Shown one piece after another: positions 10,441 through 21,479 of a stretch of DNA of 64,000 nucleotides (its first letter is position 1; each line of letters starts with the position of its first letter). The notes below the pieces were generated by a model. The model was not told the origin of the DNA. It worked only from the letters and a program-made list of their open reading frames with translations, and searched no databases. The DNA comes from Heterobilharzia americana (lineage: Eukaryota; Platyhelminthes; Trematoda; Strigeidida; Schistosomatidae). A program made the translations under genes and the position numbers. The stretch spans positions 100,434,701 through 100,498,700 of the forward strand of contig OX104134.1 of NCBI GenBank assembly GCA_944470555.2, written 5' to 3'.

Positions 10441-10734
10441 GCATCGTCGGAGGGGGGGGGGAGGTCAGTGGTTGGCTGACAGCACCGTGTAGTGCATGTG
10501 TCTTGTATGTAGCTAGGTCACAAATAGCAGTTAGGTGCACTGGGCCAATAGACCACACCTGTTGTATGAGAAAGGATTGTGGTGGAGTCTGACTGGCCAA
10601 ATCTCGGTGGACGAGAATTTGGCAGAGTAGACCAGTGTTGAGTATCATTATGCTCCTGGAATATGAGTATCACCAGTCACACGGATGTGCAATGCTGTCA
10701 TCATTGTTTCCTTTGGTGGTTTCCAGGCAATAGA

Positions 10735-10915
10735 TGCCACCCTGATGTGGCGGTCGGGCATGAATTTCACACTGACCCAATGAGTTATGCTGGTGGAACG
10801 CCTGTTCTCTCGAGGTCCTACCATGCTACAAAAGTCTGTTAGATAGTGGTAAGACGAAAAGAAGTTACTACTGTAGTGTGAATTACTGAACTACAATGGG
10901 GTCTGAGGGCGAAGG
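10735..10915 (+). mobile_element. RTE 5' UTR fragment
   Basis: Plus-strand sequence from 'gatgtggcggtcgggcatg' to 'ggtctgagggcgaag' matches, in the opposite orientation, the 5' UTR of the nearly intact element (about 14740-14940). Only the leader is present. Confidence 0.7.
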
Positions 10916-10997
10916 GATGCGTAACAACACATGCCTCAGCCACCTCAATCGATGAAGGTTCACAGCCACGTCGACTGACTTTCCTTTCCTGCCGAAA
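10915..10997 (-). mobile_element. older RTE copy, left part of the insertion target
   Basis: Minus-strand RTE C-terminal sequence (VNLHRLRWLRH near 10935-10970) runs up to the target-site duplication at 10998. The same copy resumes at 14962-15100 after the inserted element. Confidence 0.75.
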
Positions 10998-11009
10998 ACT
11001 CCACACCTG
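10998..11009. repeat. target-site duplication, left copy
   Basis: ACTCCACACCTG, repeated exactly at 14950-14961. The two copies flank the 3940-bp RTE element and lie at the corresponding place of an older interrupted RTE copy. Confidence 0.8.
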
Positions 11010-11200
11010 TCATCATCATTATCAACATAGGACCAGGCATTACTGCGTAACGGTCCGAGTTGCCACACCTCATATCAGCACATCAAGTAAAAAGGTAGTG
11101 AGGTGAAGGATGAAGATAAGTGAATGCAGTCAAAAGAAATATAAAGTACGAGAAGAAAGGAAAGAGGAGTGACAAAATAGTGAGATTCGGTATAGCGTTG

Positions 11201-14119
11201 TTAAGATGAGGATAATGTGTGTATACATCTGCGCCACTGACTTCGGTTCTGAGCCATATCACCTAGGGTCTCCAACCACTGGTTCCTCTTGTCCCGTGGA
11301 CCCCAACCACCTAGTCTGCATCGTCCTACATGGCTTAAACCAACAGTCAGAGACTTCATACATTGGTGCCATGTTTTAGTCTGGCCACCTCGGGCCTTTT
11401 TCCAGCCTGAACCCACCTCAGCCAACATTGTGTGACGAGGCAATCGGTGACTAGGCATACGTAGTACGTGTCCCAACCATCTCAGTCGATGAAGGTTCAC
11501 AACCTCGTCGACTGACTTACCTCTTCTCCCTAAAACTCTACACCTAACTTCTGCATTACTCACATGGTGACACCACGGAATACGTCCTATACTACGAAGG
11601 CAACGGTGGTCAAATACCTGTAACCTTCTCATGTCTTCCACTTTCAATGGCCATGTTTCACAGCCATACAGTAGAACAGAGCGGACTGCTGTGCAGTACA
11701 CGCGACCCTTAATAGACAAACGAATATCACGGCGGCGCCATAGGTGGCGCAAATTGGCAAAAGCCAATCGAGCCTTTTGTATCCGTGCAGAAATCTCATC
11801 GGCAACTAACCCACCGGAGTTGATCCTACTTCCCAGGTAAGTGAAGTGGTCAACACACTCAACCACTTCACTCTCTATTGTTAACCGCGGTACCGCTGAA
11901 GACCAGTCCTGGAGCAAAAATTTGCATTTGGGTGGTGAAAATCGCATCCCAAACATTCTCAAATTCCCACTCAAAGTGTTCAGAAGACTCTGCATCTTGT
12001 CAGCGTCTTCACCTAACAGGACTATGTCATCTGCATATTCTAGATCTAAGGAAAATTCACCTGTGATCCGGTCAACGTCTTTGTAATTAGGTGACGAGAG
12101 GGAAACCTCCATAAGAATATCTATGATAAAATTAAATAAGAATGGGGATAGTGGGCATCCTTGACGGACACCACTTGATGAGTATAGCTCCCTGGACAAC
12201 TCACCATAGGCTCTAACATGCCCACAAGTGTTCGAGTAGAGAGCTTTCAATAAGGTGATGTACTTACTAGGCACGCCTTTCAGTGACAGACACTGCCATA
12301 AGACTTCTCGATCAACGGAGTCAAATGCCGCCTTCAGGTCGAGAAATACAGCTATTGTCGGGCGTCTGTAAGCATGCCTATGTTCCAGGACCTGGCGCAG
12401 TGTGAATATTTGGTCGATACATCCACGGCCAGGTCTAAAGCCTGCCTGGTTTTCTCGGGCTTGCTGTTCCCGAGCTCCACTCAGGCGTCGGAGAATTATA
12501 GAACTTAGGATCTTAGACACTATGTTTGTCAGGCTGATTCCTCTGTGGTTATCACAAGAGGACTTCTCGCCTTTCTTGAAGACTGGGATGATGAGTGACT
12601 TAGACCAGTCGGAGGGGATCGTATTTGATTCCCATATACTGGCTAACACTTCCGTTAGCCTGACTAAGAGAACTCTACCACCATTCTTGTATACCTCAGC
12701 AGGTAGTCCGTCTGGTCCTGCTGCCCTTCCCCGTTTCAGGCTACCTACCGCTTTCTCAACTTCTTCTAGTGTTGGGGGACCTGTCTCTATGTCCCATTCA
12801 GGGTCCGACTGGATAGCGGGCAGCGCAATGGTGGCTGGAGGCCAGTTAAACTGTTCCTCAAAGTGTTCTGCCCATCGTCCCAGTCGCCTTCCCTGCGAGT
12901 GAATCGCCGATCCGTCCTTCTCCGCTATAACCTCACTAACTGTTGTTGACCATTTCCCCCCAGTCTCCTTAATAAGTCTAAATAACTGTCTACTGTTACC
13001 GATCGCCGCTGCCTTTTCCATCTCTTTAGCCTTTGCTGCCCACCACTGTTCACGATCGTTGCGCAGACTTTTCGTCAGTTTATTTTTAAGTTGCGCTCGC
13101 TCTTCATTGTACTCAGAGCCTGCAGGGATGCATTCACGTGCATCCATTAGTTTGGAAGAAGCTGCTGATATCCACTGGCTCTTTTTAGCCATTATCTTGG
13201 AGTCGGCTACAGTCTCCAGTGCTGCTTTTACAGTAGACTGAAGATGGCACCAAGCTTCTTCTGGATGAGTGACAGTCTTTTGTTCCGATAACTGCCTAGC
13301 CAACTTCTCACTGAACACGGCTTTGGTGTTTTCGTTGTCCAGCAGAACTCGTAGTGGTTTTGTTGCCAAATTTTTTCTACGTCCATTGAGACGCAGGCAT
13401 ATACGTGCTCGGACCAACGCATGATCGCTGTCCAAACACGTACTCCAGAAGGAGCGGCAGTCTTCCACCGATCCTCTCCAGCGATGACTAATAGCAATGT
13501 GGTCTATCTGTGTCCATCGCTGAGTCGAGCTCGGTGGACGCCAGGTCAGACAGTGCCTTTCTTTATGTCTGAAATTTGTGCTGGCTAAAAATAGGCGGTT
13601 ATCTGAGCATAGTTGTAATAGGCGATCACCGTTATCTGTACGTTCAGCTGGGATTCCGAAAGTGCCACCTAAGTGCCTTTCTGCCTCACTCAGTCTACCC
13701 ACCTGTGCGTTGAGGTCACCTGCAACAACCACTACGTCCGAACGTTTGGCTTTCGAGAGGAGGTTAGACAGTTTATGGTAGAACTCGTCCTTCACTTCAT
13801 CCGAACTACAGTCAGTGGGTGCGTAAGCAGAGATTACAAAGAGACAACGGCGAGTCTCACTATTCCTTTTAGTTCTCACTGTGCCGTTCAGCCTCATAGC
13901 GCAGAGGCGACTATCAACTGGGATCCAGTCTAGTAGTGAGTTTTCTGCCCTGGTGCTTAATGCTATACCTACACCTGCAAGACCACGAGAGCTAGCTATC
14001 GAATCTCCAGAAACTCGAAGGGTGAATTTTGCAGATTCACCAGATTGGTCAGGAGAGGTCAGGTGAATAACCACACTTGGGTCCTGTATGCGTGTCTCAC
14101 AAACACAGCACACATCCAT
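11201..14119 (-). CDS. RTE endonuclease/reverse transcriptase (main open frame)
   Basis: The readable frame covers 972 residues of the retrotransposon polyprotein. Residues 1-240 are an APE-type endonuclease, with GDLNAQVG (134-141), QIDHIAI (204-210) and SDHALV (231-236). A linker follows, then the reverse transcriptase from about 450: GPDGLPAEVYK (468-478), QAGFRPGRG (558-566), FLDLKAAFDSVDR (592-604), QGCPLSPF (653-660) and YADD (695-698, at 12026-12037). The C-terminal domain ends with LSHVGRCRLGGWGPRD and a stop at 11201. All catalytic signatures I can check are intact. The first Met is not the true start, because homologous coding sequence continues upstream in another frame. It nicks DNA and copies its own RNA in place. 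Confidence 0.85.
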   Translation of the reverse strand: MDVCCVCETRIQDPSVVIHLTSPDQSGESAKFTLRVSGDSIASSRGLAGVGIALSTRAENSLLDWIPVDSRLCAMRLNGTVRTKRNSETRRCLFVISAYAPTDCSSDEVKDEFYHKLSNLLSKAKRSDVVVVAGDLNAQVGRLSEAERHLGGTFGIPAERTDNGDRLLQLCSDNRLFLASTNFRHKERHCLTWRPPSSTQRWTQIDHIAISHRWRGSVEDCRSFWSTCLDSDHALVRARICLRLNGRRKNLATKPLRVLLDNENTKAVFSEKLARQLSEQKTVTHPEEAWCHLQSTVKAALETVADSKIMAKKSQWISAASSKLMDARECIPAGSEYNEERAQLKNKLTKSLRNDREQWWAAKAKEMEKAAAIGNSRQLFRLIKETGGKWSTTVSEVIAEKDGSAIHSQGRRLGRWAEHFEEQFNWPPATIALPAIQSDPEWDIETGPPTLEEVEKAVGSLKRGRAAGPDGLPAEVYKNGGRVLLVRLTEVLASIWESNTIPSDWSKSLIIPVFKKGEKSSCDNHRGISLTNIVSKILSSIILRRLSGAREQQARENQAGFRPGRGCIDQIFTLRQVLEHRHAYRRPTIAVFLDLKAAFDSVDREVLWQCLSLKGVPSKYITLLKALYSNTCGHVRAYGELSRELYSSSGVRQGCPLSPFLFNFIIDILMEVSLSSPNYKDVDRITGEFSLDLEYADDIVLLGEDADKMQSLLNTLSGNLRMFGMRFSPPKCKFLLQDWSSAVPRLTIESEVVECVDHFTYLGSRINSGGLVADEISARIQKARLAFANLRHLWRRRDIRLSIKGRVYCTAVRSVLLYGCETWPLKVEDMRRLQVFDHRCLRSIGRIPWCHHVSNAEVRCRVLGRRGKSVDEVVNLHRLRWLGHVLRMPSHRLPRHTMLAEVGSGWKKARGGQTKTWHQCMKSLTVGLSHVGRCRLGGWGPRDKRNQWLETLGDMAQNRSQWRRCIHTLSSS

Positions 14120-14450
14120 GCCCGAGTTGCTAGAGTCTTTGCCAACGAAGCCTGTTGGCCAATTTGACGGAGGGTGCGGACATTGAAGGCTCCAATATGT
14201 AATTTGGAGCGTGGTTTAAGGAGACCAGGGATGCTGTTCTGTGGACTCAGATCGTTGTCGAAGGCTGCAGAGGTAGGAGAAATTGAAGATGATGCAGCAT
14301 CATTAATTAAGAGACGTGAAGGAAGATTAGAAGGTAATGATGGAGGAGGAGGATAGCAGTCAGAAGAAACTTGGGTGCTGACAGAGTTGTGAGGGCGGTT
14401 GACACTTCCCGGCTGCCCACACCGTGGAAGGCTATTTCTTCTTAAGGTAC
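14120..14450 (-). pseudogene. N-terminal part of the RTE protein, out of frame
   Basis: On the minus strand a different frame reads PSRLLINDAASSSISPTSAA, followed by FDNDLSPQNS and then IGAFNVRTLRQIGQQASLA, stopping about one base short of joining the main frame at 14119. The GAFNVRTL segment is the usual start of the APE-type endonuclease fold and carries its conserved Asn. A single-base loss at about 14119-14121 therefore separates it from the rest; a sequencing error could also explain the break. No start codon was fixed. Confidence 0.7.
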
Positions 14451-14949
14451 CTGAAAGAGATTTGTGTGACCGCAGAGCCCATCGGACATCTGCTTGAGGC
14501 CTGTCACACCCAGCCTTTTGAGTATGATTATTTTGAATTTTTGTATTTTTGGGGCCGGATGAGCGAAAGGAAACGACAAGTGAACCAACACCGCCGGCCC
14601 GGCAGACCGTGGGGCGTGGTGGAGTGTGTTATTTTTGGGGCCGACCTTTTCTAACCCCCCCTTCCACTGAGAAGGCAGCATCAGCTTGGCACTGCTGGTC
14701 ATCCAAGGGAAACACCTTACTGCTGTCACACCCCATCCAGCTAGCAGCAGTACGACTTCGCCCTCAGACCCCCATCATAGTGTAGCAATTTACACTATGA
14801 CGGTAACTGCTTTTCGTCTAACCACTACCCAACAGACCTTTCTGGTATGGTAGGACCTCGAGGGAACAAGCGTTCCACCAGCATAGCTCGTTGGGTCATT
14901 GTGATATGCAAGCCCGACCACCACGTCAAGGTAGCAGCTATCGGTCGGG

Positions 14950-14961
14950 ACTCCACACCTG
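14950..14961. repeat. target-site duplication, right copy
   Basis: ACTCCACACCTG, identical to 10998-11009. Confidence 0.8.
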
Positions 14962-15100
14962 ACCTCTAATTTAATGATGTGGTGATACCATGATGACACA
15001 TGGCCTATGCTACGAAGGCAAAGGTGGTTGAACACCTAAAACCTTCACGTGTCCTCTACTTTCAGTGAGCATGTGTCACAGCCAGCTTCAGTGACCTTAA
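14962..15100 (-). mobile_element. older RTE copy, right part of the insertion target
   Basis: Continues the RTE C-terminal sequence of 10915-10997 (minus strand). It contains the 'ctacgaaggcaaaggtggttgaacacct' block that corresponds to 11594-11622 of the nearly intact element. Confidence 0.7.
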
Positions 15101-15339
15101 AATCCAATGAATTGATCACAAAGACTGCGTTAGATCCTCGAGTTGAATAACTAACTAACCATATAACTAAAACTATTTCACTATCCTAGCCTTACATGCA
15201 AGAGTAAATGACATGCAGCGATCTACATGAGTTTTCTGTCCAATTCAACTCATATCGATCCATAAATCATGCTTCTATTCAGTCAGGCAAAACCCAGCAG
15301 CAACAGAGTTTTGTAGCTCTCAGTTTTGGTAGGGCACCG

Positions 15340-16970
15340 GGCTGGAAACCGAGTCAAACAGACAGAATCAAGGTACAGCCTCCTGGCACGGCCAATAGCT
15401 TTTACTTGGATGTGGTGGTCGGGCTTGCATATCACAATGACCCAACGAGCTATACTGGTAGGACACTTGTTCCCTCGAGCTCCTACCATGCCAGAAAGGT
15501 CTTTTGGATAGACGAAAAGAAGTTACCGTTGTAGTGTAACTTACTACACTATGATAAGGAGGTTCTAGGGCAGCGAAGTCGTACTGCTGCCACCTGGATG
15601 GATTTTAACAGTAGTAAGGTATTCCCCTTAGATGAACAGCAGTACCATGCTGATGACACCTTCCAAATGAAAAGGGTGGGGTTAGAAAAGGTGCGGCCCA
15701 AAATAACATACGCCTCTCTGATCCATGGGTTTTCGGTGGCAGCGGTACGGGTTCCCTCTGTCCGTCATTAAAACAACGAAACCTTGCCCATGTGTGACAA
15801 ATCTCAAGCAGACGTGCCTTGAACTCTGTGGTTACATAAATCTTTTTCTCTTTTAGGTACCTCAAGAACAAATGGCCTTCCACGGTCTGGTCAGTCAGGA
15901 AGTGTTAACCGCACGCACGCTCCCAGTAGTAGTACGCAAGACCCAATCAAACAACATATCCTCCTCAACTCTATCTCCGTTCTTACCTTCACTTCCTGAT
16001 ACCAATATCACGTTCTTATACCTTACTTAACCACGACCTCTGCGGCCACTGCAAACGATCTAAGCCATCGAAACCTCATTCCTAGTCTCCTAAGACCCTT
16101 TCTACCATCGACTTCACGTAGGAGTTTTCAATGTCCGAACTCTATGCCGACCCGGACAGCAAGCATCACTCGCCAGAACTCTGGGATCTCTTGCCATGGA
16201 TGTATGCTGTGTCTCTAAGACATGTATACAGGACTCGACAGTGGTCATTAAATTGAGCTCACCTAGCCATAGTAGTGAGTCTTCAAAATTTACCTTACAA
16301 GGAGTGTCCTGAAACCCAATGGCTAGCCCACCGGGACTCTCTGTTATAGGCATGCATTTAGTCTTAGAGCAGAAAGTGTGCTTCTCGACTAGATACCAGT
16401 CAACAGCCATCTGTGTGTTGTTTGACTGGATGGATCTATAACGGTTGGAAAAGAACGCGAGACCAACCAATTCCTATTCGTGGTCTCCACCTACGGATCC
16501 ATTGACCGTAGTTCGGATGATGCAAAGGATGAATTCTATAAGGAGCTGTCAATTTTCCCACAAAGCGAAATGTTTAAGTGCAATCATAATTTCAGGGGAC
16601 TTTAACGCTCAAGTAAGGAAGCTGAGCCAATCGGAAAGACATCTTAGGGGTATTGCGGAATCTTATAACAACAAATCGACAACTGTGATTGTCTCTTCCA
16701 ATTTTGCTCCAACAATCACTTGTTTCTAGATATCACTAACTTTAGGCATAACAAGAGACACTGTCTCACATGGCGTCCGCCAACTTCAAACCAACGATGG
16801 ACACATGTAGGTCATATTGCTATGAGCCAGTCATCGTTAGGGAATTGCCGTTCTTTCTGGAGTACTCGAATCACGCGTGAGTACAGGTTCGTGTATATGT
16901 GTGCCTTACTGGTCGAGGGAAATGATATTAAAGCCTATCTATCGTCGATTAGAACCTTGCCTAGGTAACT
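15340..16970 (+). mobile_element. decayed RTE copy, 5' UTR and endonuclease part
   Basis: Plus-strand RTE leader (gtggtggtcgggcttgcat near 15411) is followed by endonuclease sequence. NVRTLC.PGQQASLARTLG lies near 16127-16195, AMDVCCVSKT.IQD near 16195-16240, ISGDFNAQVRKLSQSERHLR near 16590-16650, and TNFRHNKRHCLTWRPP near 16735-16785. Frames shift several times and stops are present. The copy is interrupted near 16970 by another RTE family and resumes near 18990. Confidence 0.75.
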
Positions 16971-16974
16971 AGTT

Positions 16975-18990
16975 CACTAGTTACTAGCCGGTCCTAACCC
17001 TGGATAAAAAGGGAAGGTTGGGCATAGGACTAGCAACCCTACCCCGGAAAGCCAATCTAACCGCTGAAGCACAGGAAACTTATTACTCGCTGGAATCGGA
17101 GAGATGTGATGACGCCACTTGGTGAAAGCCTTCGGGAAGCCAATTGGCCAGTGTGTCTTCGCTTTTCTCGATGAAAACGAAAGTGACAATGGGGACATGG
17201 AATGTCCGCACGATGTTTGAAGCTGGCTGGCAAGGCTGCCCAGACTGCAAAAGAGATGGGGAGATGTGTCATAGAAGTGGTAGGAATCTACGAGGAATCT
17301 GCAGATGGAATGGGAGTGGACTCTCCAGACTGTCAATTGGAAAGTCAATAATCTACTCCGATATTGTCACCCAGATGACAACCACGAGCACACTGAGTTA
17401 AGGAGTGACTATCATGATATCCCCTTCAAGATCATCGAAGGCTCTCTCTCTCATGGAGTGGGGACCAATCTCCTCCAGCATCAGGATCGTGACCACAAGA
17501 TTCAAATGAAAAGGAGGGAAAGATCCAATCATTCAGTGCTACGCACCTACAAATAATGCAGATGAAGAGAAGAAGGAGGAATTCTACAGACAACTGGACA
17601 AGACCGAAACCTAGATGGTGACATCAAAATTCTAATGGGTGAGGTGATATGAATGCCTAACTGGGGGCAGACAACACGGGAAGAGAACTAATCATGAGTC
17701 GAGAGGCACTCGGTGAAATGATGAATGAGAATGGAGAACTGTTTGCAGACTTCTGTGCATTTAGTGATTTAGTGTGAATGGAGTCAGGCAGTGTGTACAA
17801 ACACAAGGATGTTCGCGAGGCAGCGACATGGATTTGACCTCACCGGATGGACACACTACACTAAAATCAGATCGACTTCATTTCAATGTGAAGAAAGTGG
17901 AGACGCAGCCTACTGGACACAAGATCAGATGGAGAAGGGGAGCATGTATAGGTTCACACCACTCACTGTCTAGTGCAAGGAGCCTTGAAAACCAAGTTGA
18001 AAGTCTTCAAAGAAGTTGGTGATAGACCACAGTTGAAGTTGAACACCTAGAACACAAACTGAACTGAGGTACGAAACTACGAAGGAGATCTTCATGTCAG
18101 TCAGTCAGTCATGAGGACAAAATGAGAGATATTGAACAGGATCCGTGAAGAAACCTGTATGGAAGAACACTGGAACTGTATGAAAGCGACGTTTGAGTGA
18201 ACCTGCATAACCGTGTTAGGAAGGAGAAAGGAGAGGGAAGACAAGGAATGGATCTCCACGGATACATGGAAGCTGGTAGAGGAGGGAGAGGAAGATGGTG
18301 AATCAGAAGATGAACTAGTGGAGTGGATTGCAGTGCAAAGATGAACAACAGAAAGAGGAACTGAGTACAACCTATAAAACACTAGACTGGGCAGAGAAGT
18401 GAAGGAGAGAGTGCACTCGAAGACAAGAGACACTTCTACGACACACTTGCAAGTGGGGCAGAACAAGCTGCAGGTGGGAGAGATAGAGACCTGACGAAGT
18501 TATGTCAAATAACCAGGTTACTATCTTGGGGAGGGGGGGGGAAGAGATGGACACAGATGAAAGCAATGGGAGATAGTGAAGGAAACCTAGTTACGGAAGA
18601 GGAGAAACGGGGGAAACGATGGTCTGACCACCTCAGAAAGCTCCTGAATTGGCCAGCGCCACCTGCAAGTCGTCCAGAAATACCACCAGCAGCCCAGCCA
18701 CAGAAGTATCAGTGAGAGGAGAAGTGAATTCCTGAAAGCCGTAAAGTTTCTGAAATCCAGGAAAGCATCATGACCAGTTGGGAATTCCTCCAGGAGCACT
18801 GAAAACGGACTCAGAGACGACAGCATCGGACATGCTGACACCACTACTGCAGAAGGTTTGGAAGGAAGGAGGGAAGGAAAGGTACCTGTAGAAGGTCTAC
18901 CTTGTCGAGCTGCCGAGGATGGGTGACCTGAGTCTTTGCGAGAACTGGTGAGGAATCATGCTCCTGTCCCTGTCCACCGCAAGCAAATAT
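16975..18990 (+). mobile_element. second RTE family, nested and decayed
   Basis: This is a different RTE lineage from the surrounding one. GTWNVRTMFEAG near 17193-17230 starts the endonuclease, an HGFDLTGWTHYT-type segment lies near 17829, and MGDLSLCENW.GIMLLS near 18918-18970 is the reverse-transcriptase N-terminal part. The palm with its catalytic Asp residues and the 3' end are absent, so the 3' portion was lost. Stops and shifts occur throughout. Confidence 0.7.
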
Positions 18991-20130
18991 CATGCCGCAT
19001 CATGCTGTAGAGATTGAAAAGTGCTCTGGATTCAAAATGATGACTGAAAGAGGTTGGCTGGCTTCAGGAAAACAAATCATGTGTGGATCAACCTGCAAGG
19101 CTACGCTATGGATCGTCATGGAACAGAGCATAAGATGGCATTTAGCTTTTTACCTCAGCGACGCTTCAGTTGCGCAATATATTGTCTGGACCAGAATATG
19201 ACGTTAGATGTCGGACCCCCAACTATCCTTGAGGTTGAGAAAGCTGTATCGAACCTGAAACAATGTGCAGCAGCAGGATCTGACAGTTTGCCACCTGAGC
19301 TTTTCAACGATGGATGTAAGAAATTGGTGGTTAGAGTGACAGATGTACTGTGTAGTGTATGGCAGTCAGAGTTAGTGCTCTAAGTGTGGTCTACTCCACT
19401 GATCATTCCAATCTCTAAGACGAAGGAAACATTTTCCTGTGACAACCATAATTGAATTCGTTTAACTAATATTGTGTCCAAGATCCCAGGGCCCATAAGT
19501 TATCCAACGCCTAACTACAGGGCGAAAACAGTAAACTCGAGAGACCAGGTACGTTTCGAGCAGACGTGGACGAAGGTGCATCGATTATATTTGCACCCCT
19601 CTGGAGCGCTGGCATACCTACCGACGACCGCCACTTGCCATATGTCTTGACCTGATCGCTCAATTTAACTCTGTCGACCGTGAGGTATTGTGATGATGTC
19701 TTGCTGTGAAAAGAGTACCGAAAAAGTATAAAACGCTATAAAAAACTACCTACTCAAACTGATGCAGCTGTGTCAGAGCTTATGCAAAGTTGCATATGAA
19801 TCCACGAAAATTAGTGATATCCACAATGGCATGCCCACTGATTCCGTTGCTATACATGTACTGATCGACATAACCTTAGTTAGTATGTCTGACTTCACAG
19901 GGATAGATTCACCTACTACTACTACTACTCCATCGAGGCCATCTGCTTGATTTACAGTATGCAGACGATATTGTCTTGCCGGGTGAACACGCTGGCATAA
20001 TCCACGGTCTTCTCCACGTGTTCACTACAAATATCAGTATGTTCGGCACCTGTCAAATATGAGTGAGATGAAGGAAGCTCCACAACTCGTCTCCAAATGA
20101 CTTTCATTTAACGATACGCAGTGAAGTCGT
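18990..20130 (+). mobile_element. decayed RTE copy, reverse-transcriptase part
   Basis: Resumption of the copy starting at 15340. GPPTILEVEKAVSNLKQCAA lies near 19212, followed by AGSDSLPPELF and CDNHN.IRLTNIVSK near 19440-19482. QYADDIVLPGEHAG with the intact YADD tetrad lies near 19953-19995, and SEVVQCVDQFTYF near 20120-20157. Motif A is shifted out of frame near 19655. From about 19853 onward the sequence is almost identical to 38868 onward. Confidence 0.75.
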
Positions 20131-20750
20131 CCAATGTGTCGACCAATTCACTTACTTCACTTCGCCACTTCCATCAACCTGAACATCCTGGTTCCTAACG
20201 AAATCTCACCTCGCATACAAAAGGCTCGTTTCACATTTCACAACTCCCCACATACACGACTACCTACACACCCACCTACCTACCTACCTATCAATCAATG
20301 CACGAGGAGACTGCACTCTACTCAACTCAACTCCCTTATCTCACGCGCCTCTACGGCTGTGGAACATGCCCATCAAAAGTAGAAGACATCAAGCATTTAT
20401 CCACTTCTCACCATATATGTCTAAGTAGCATTGCTCGCGTTTGGTGCAATCAACGCCGTGTCACCATGTTCACGTAAGGCGAATGGTACTTTACTGTACT
20501 GCACTGCACTGAACTGTACTGTTCTGATGCGCAAGTCGATTGATGACGATGACGTCGTCAACCATCGTCCACTGAGATGGCTTCCACATATACTGGAGGA
20601 CATGTCGAGCCACCCCTCCCTCCCTCCACCTACCACTCACTATCCTACCTAGGGGAAGTTGGATTACGTTGGAAGACGCTTCATCACCGCGGCCACACCA
20701 ACACATCGCACCAGTAGATCAAATCTCTAACTGTTCGTCTGTCTCACCCG
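20130..20750 (+). mobile_element. RTE variant C-terminal region with simple repeats
   Basis: The sequence continues from the RT palm into EISPRIQKARFTFHN, a short CCTA tract (20265-20290), and a segment equivalent to YGCGTCPSKVEDIK (after an out-of-frame change near 20340). A CTGTA/CTGCA tract near 20490-20525 and the LRWLPHILEDM segment near 20573 follow, ending in a 3' non-coding part to about 20750. Nearly identical to 39180-39650 and related to 8000-8660 (inverted), 28190 and 63330. Confidence 0.75.
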
Positions 20751-20789
20751 TATCGGGTGATCTTTGTTTGATTGGCGTTACGTACTTGC

Positions 20790-21260
20790 TCGATACTCCC
20801 TCACTGCATGTTCAGACTGCCACAACACTTGACGGTCGACAGAGTCGAATGCCGCTTACAGGTGGAGAAATGTGGCAAGTGTCGATCACCGGTAGGTATG
20901 CCTGTGTTCTACAACCTGTCGTAGGGTGAAATACGATGCGTGCATCCTCGTTGATGTATGGAAACTGACTGGTTTTCTCGAGCTTCAGTAACGCATCAGA
21001 TATGTATGGGTTGTGGGACGTGACTGTGTGACTGAGAGAATGAAGGTAGAACCTGTGACACAGGTGGATCGACTCAATTTGCCACACTTGACACTTGACA
21101 TACAGTAGTAGACAAAGAACAGGTGGATAGGATAGGATAGGATAGGAGAAGAGTGATATGAAAGTGAATAGAGTAGTGTGTGTGTGTGTGAGAGACTAAG
21201 CGATGTGAAGGTTAGTGTAAATATGCCAAATATTAGAAGATGTGAATGGGTGAATCGGAG
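20790..21260 (-). mobile_element. RTE variant: 3' UTR joined to an RT segment
   Basis: On the minus strand the 3' UTR (21260 to about 21030, with GGATA repeats at 21125-21145) runs straight into reverse-transcriptase sequence. ALLKLEKTSQF lies near 21000, FHPTTGCRTQAYLPV near 20930-20890 and a motif A-like segment near 20850. Its order matches 7990-7430. It abuts the plus-strand copy ending near 20750, giving a tail-to-tail pair. Confidence 0.65.
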
Positions 21261-21479
21261 TTTACCGTTGTAACTGATTTGTGTCCATGTTAGTAGTTGT
21301 GTGCAGATGATCTCTGTTGTTTAGTGGTCCTCAGTCAGTTATTCTACACACTTTTACACGACTCATATTTGTTTTCTATGACTTGATGCACTGGTGCAGT
21401 GCCCCACCTGACCACTTCTAATCGTTTTTCAACATACTCAAACTTTGACTAGGATTCCTGGCATTCTCTTGTCCTGTTC

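Larger units (their letters stand above)
11010..14949 (-). mobile_element. nearly intact RTE-type non-LTR retrotransposon
   Basis: A 3.94 kb element transcribed on the minus strand. It has a 5' leader at about 14450-14949, one long reading frame, a 3' UTR, and a TGA/TAA trinucleotide tail at 11010-11030. A 12-bp target-site duplication flanks it, and the host sequence it interrupts (an older RTE copy) can be followed across the gap. Together these show complete target-primed insertion and not a rearrangement. The only coding defect I see is one frame break near 14119. Confidence 0.85.

Noticed and set aside
13059..13241. Plus-strand open frames within 11201-14119
   Set aside because: They are antisense to the RTE coding region and lack any family resemblance; treated as shadows.
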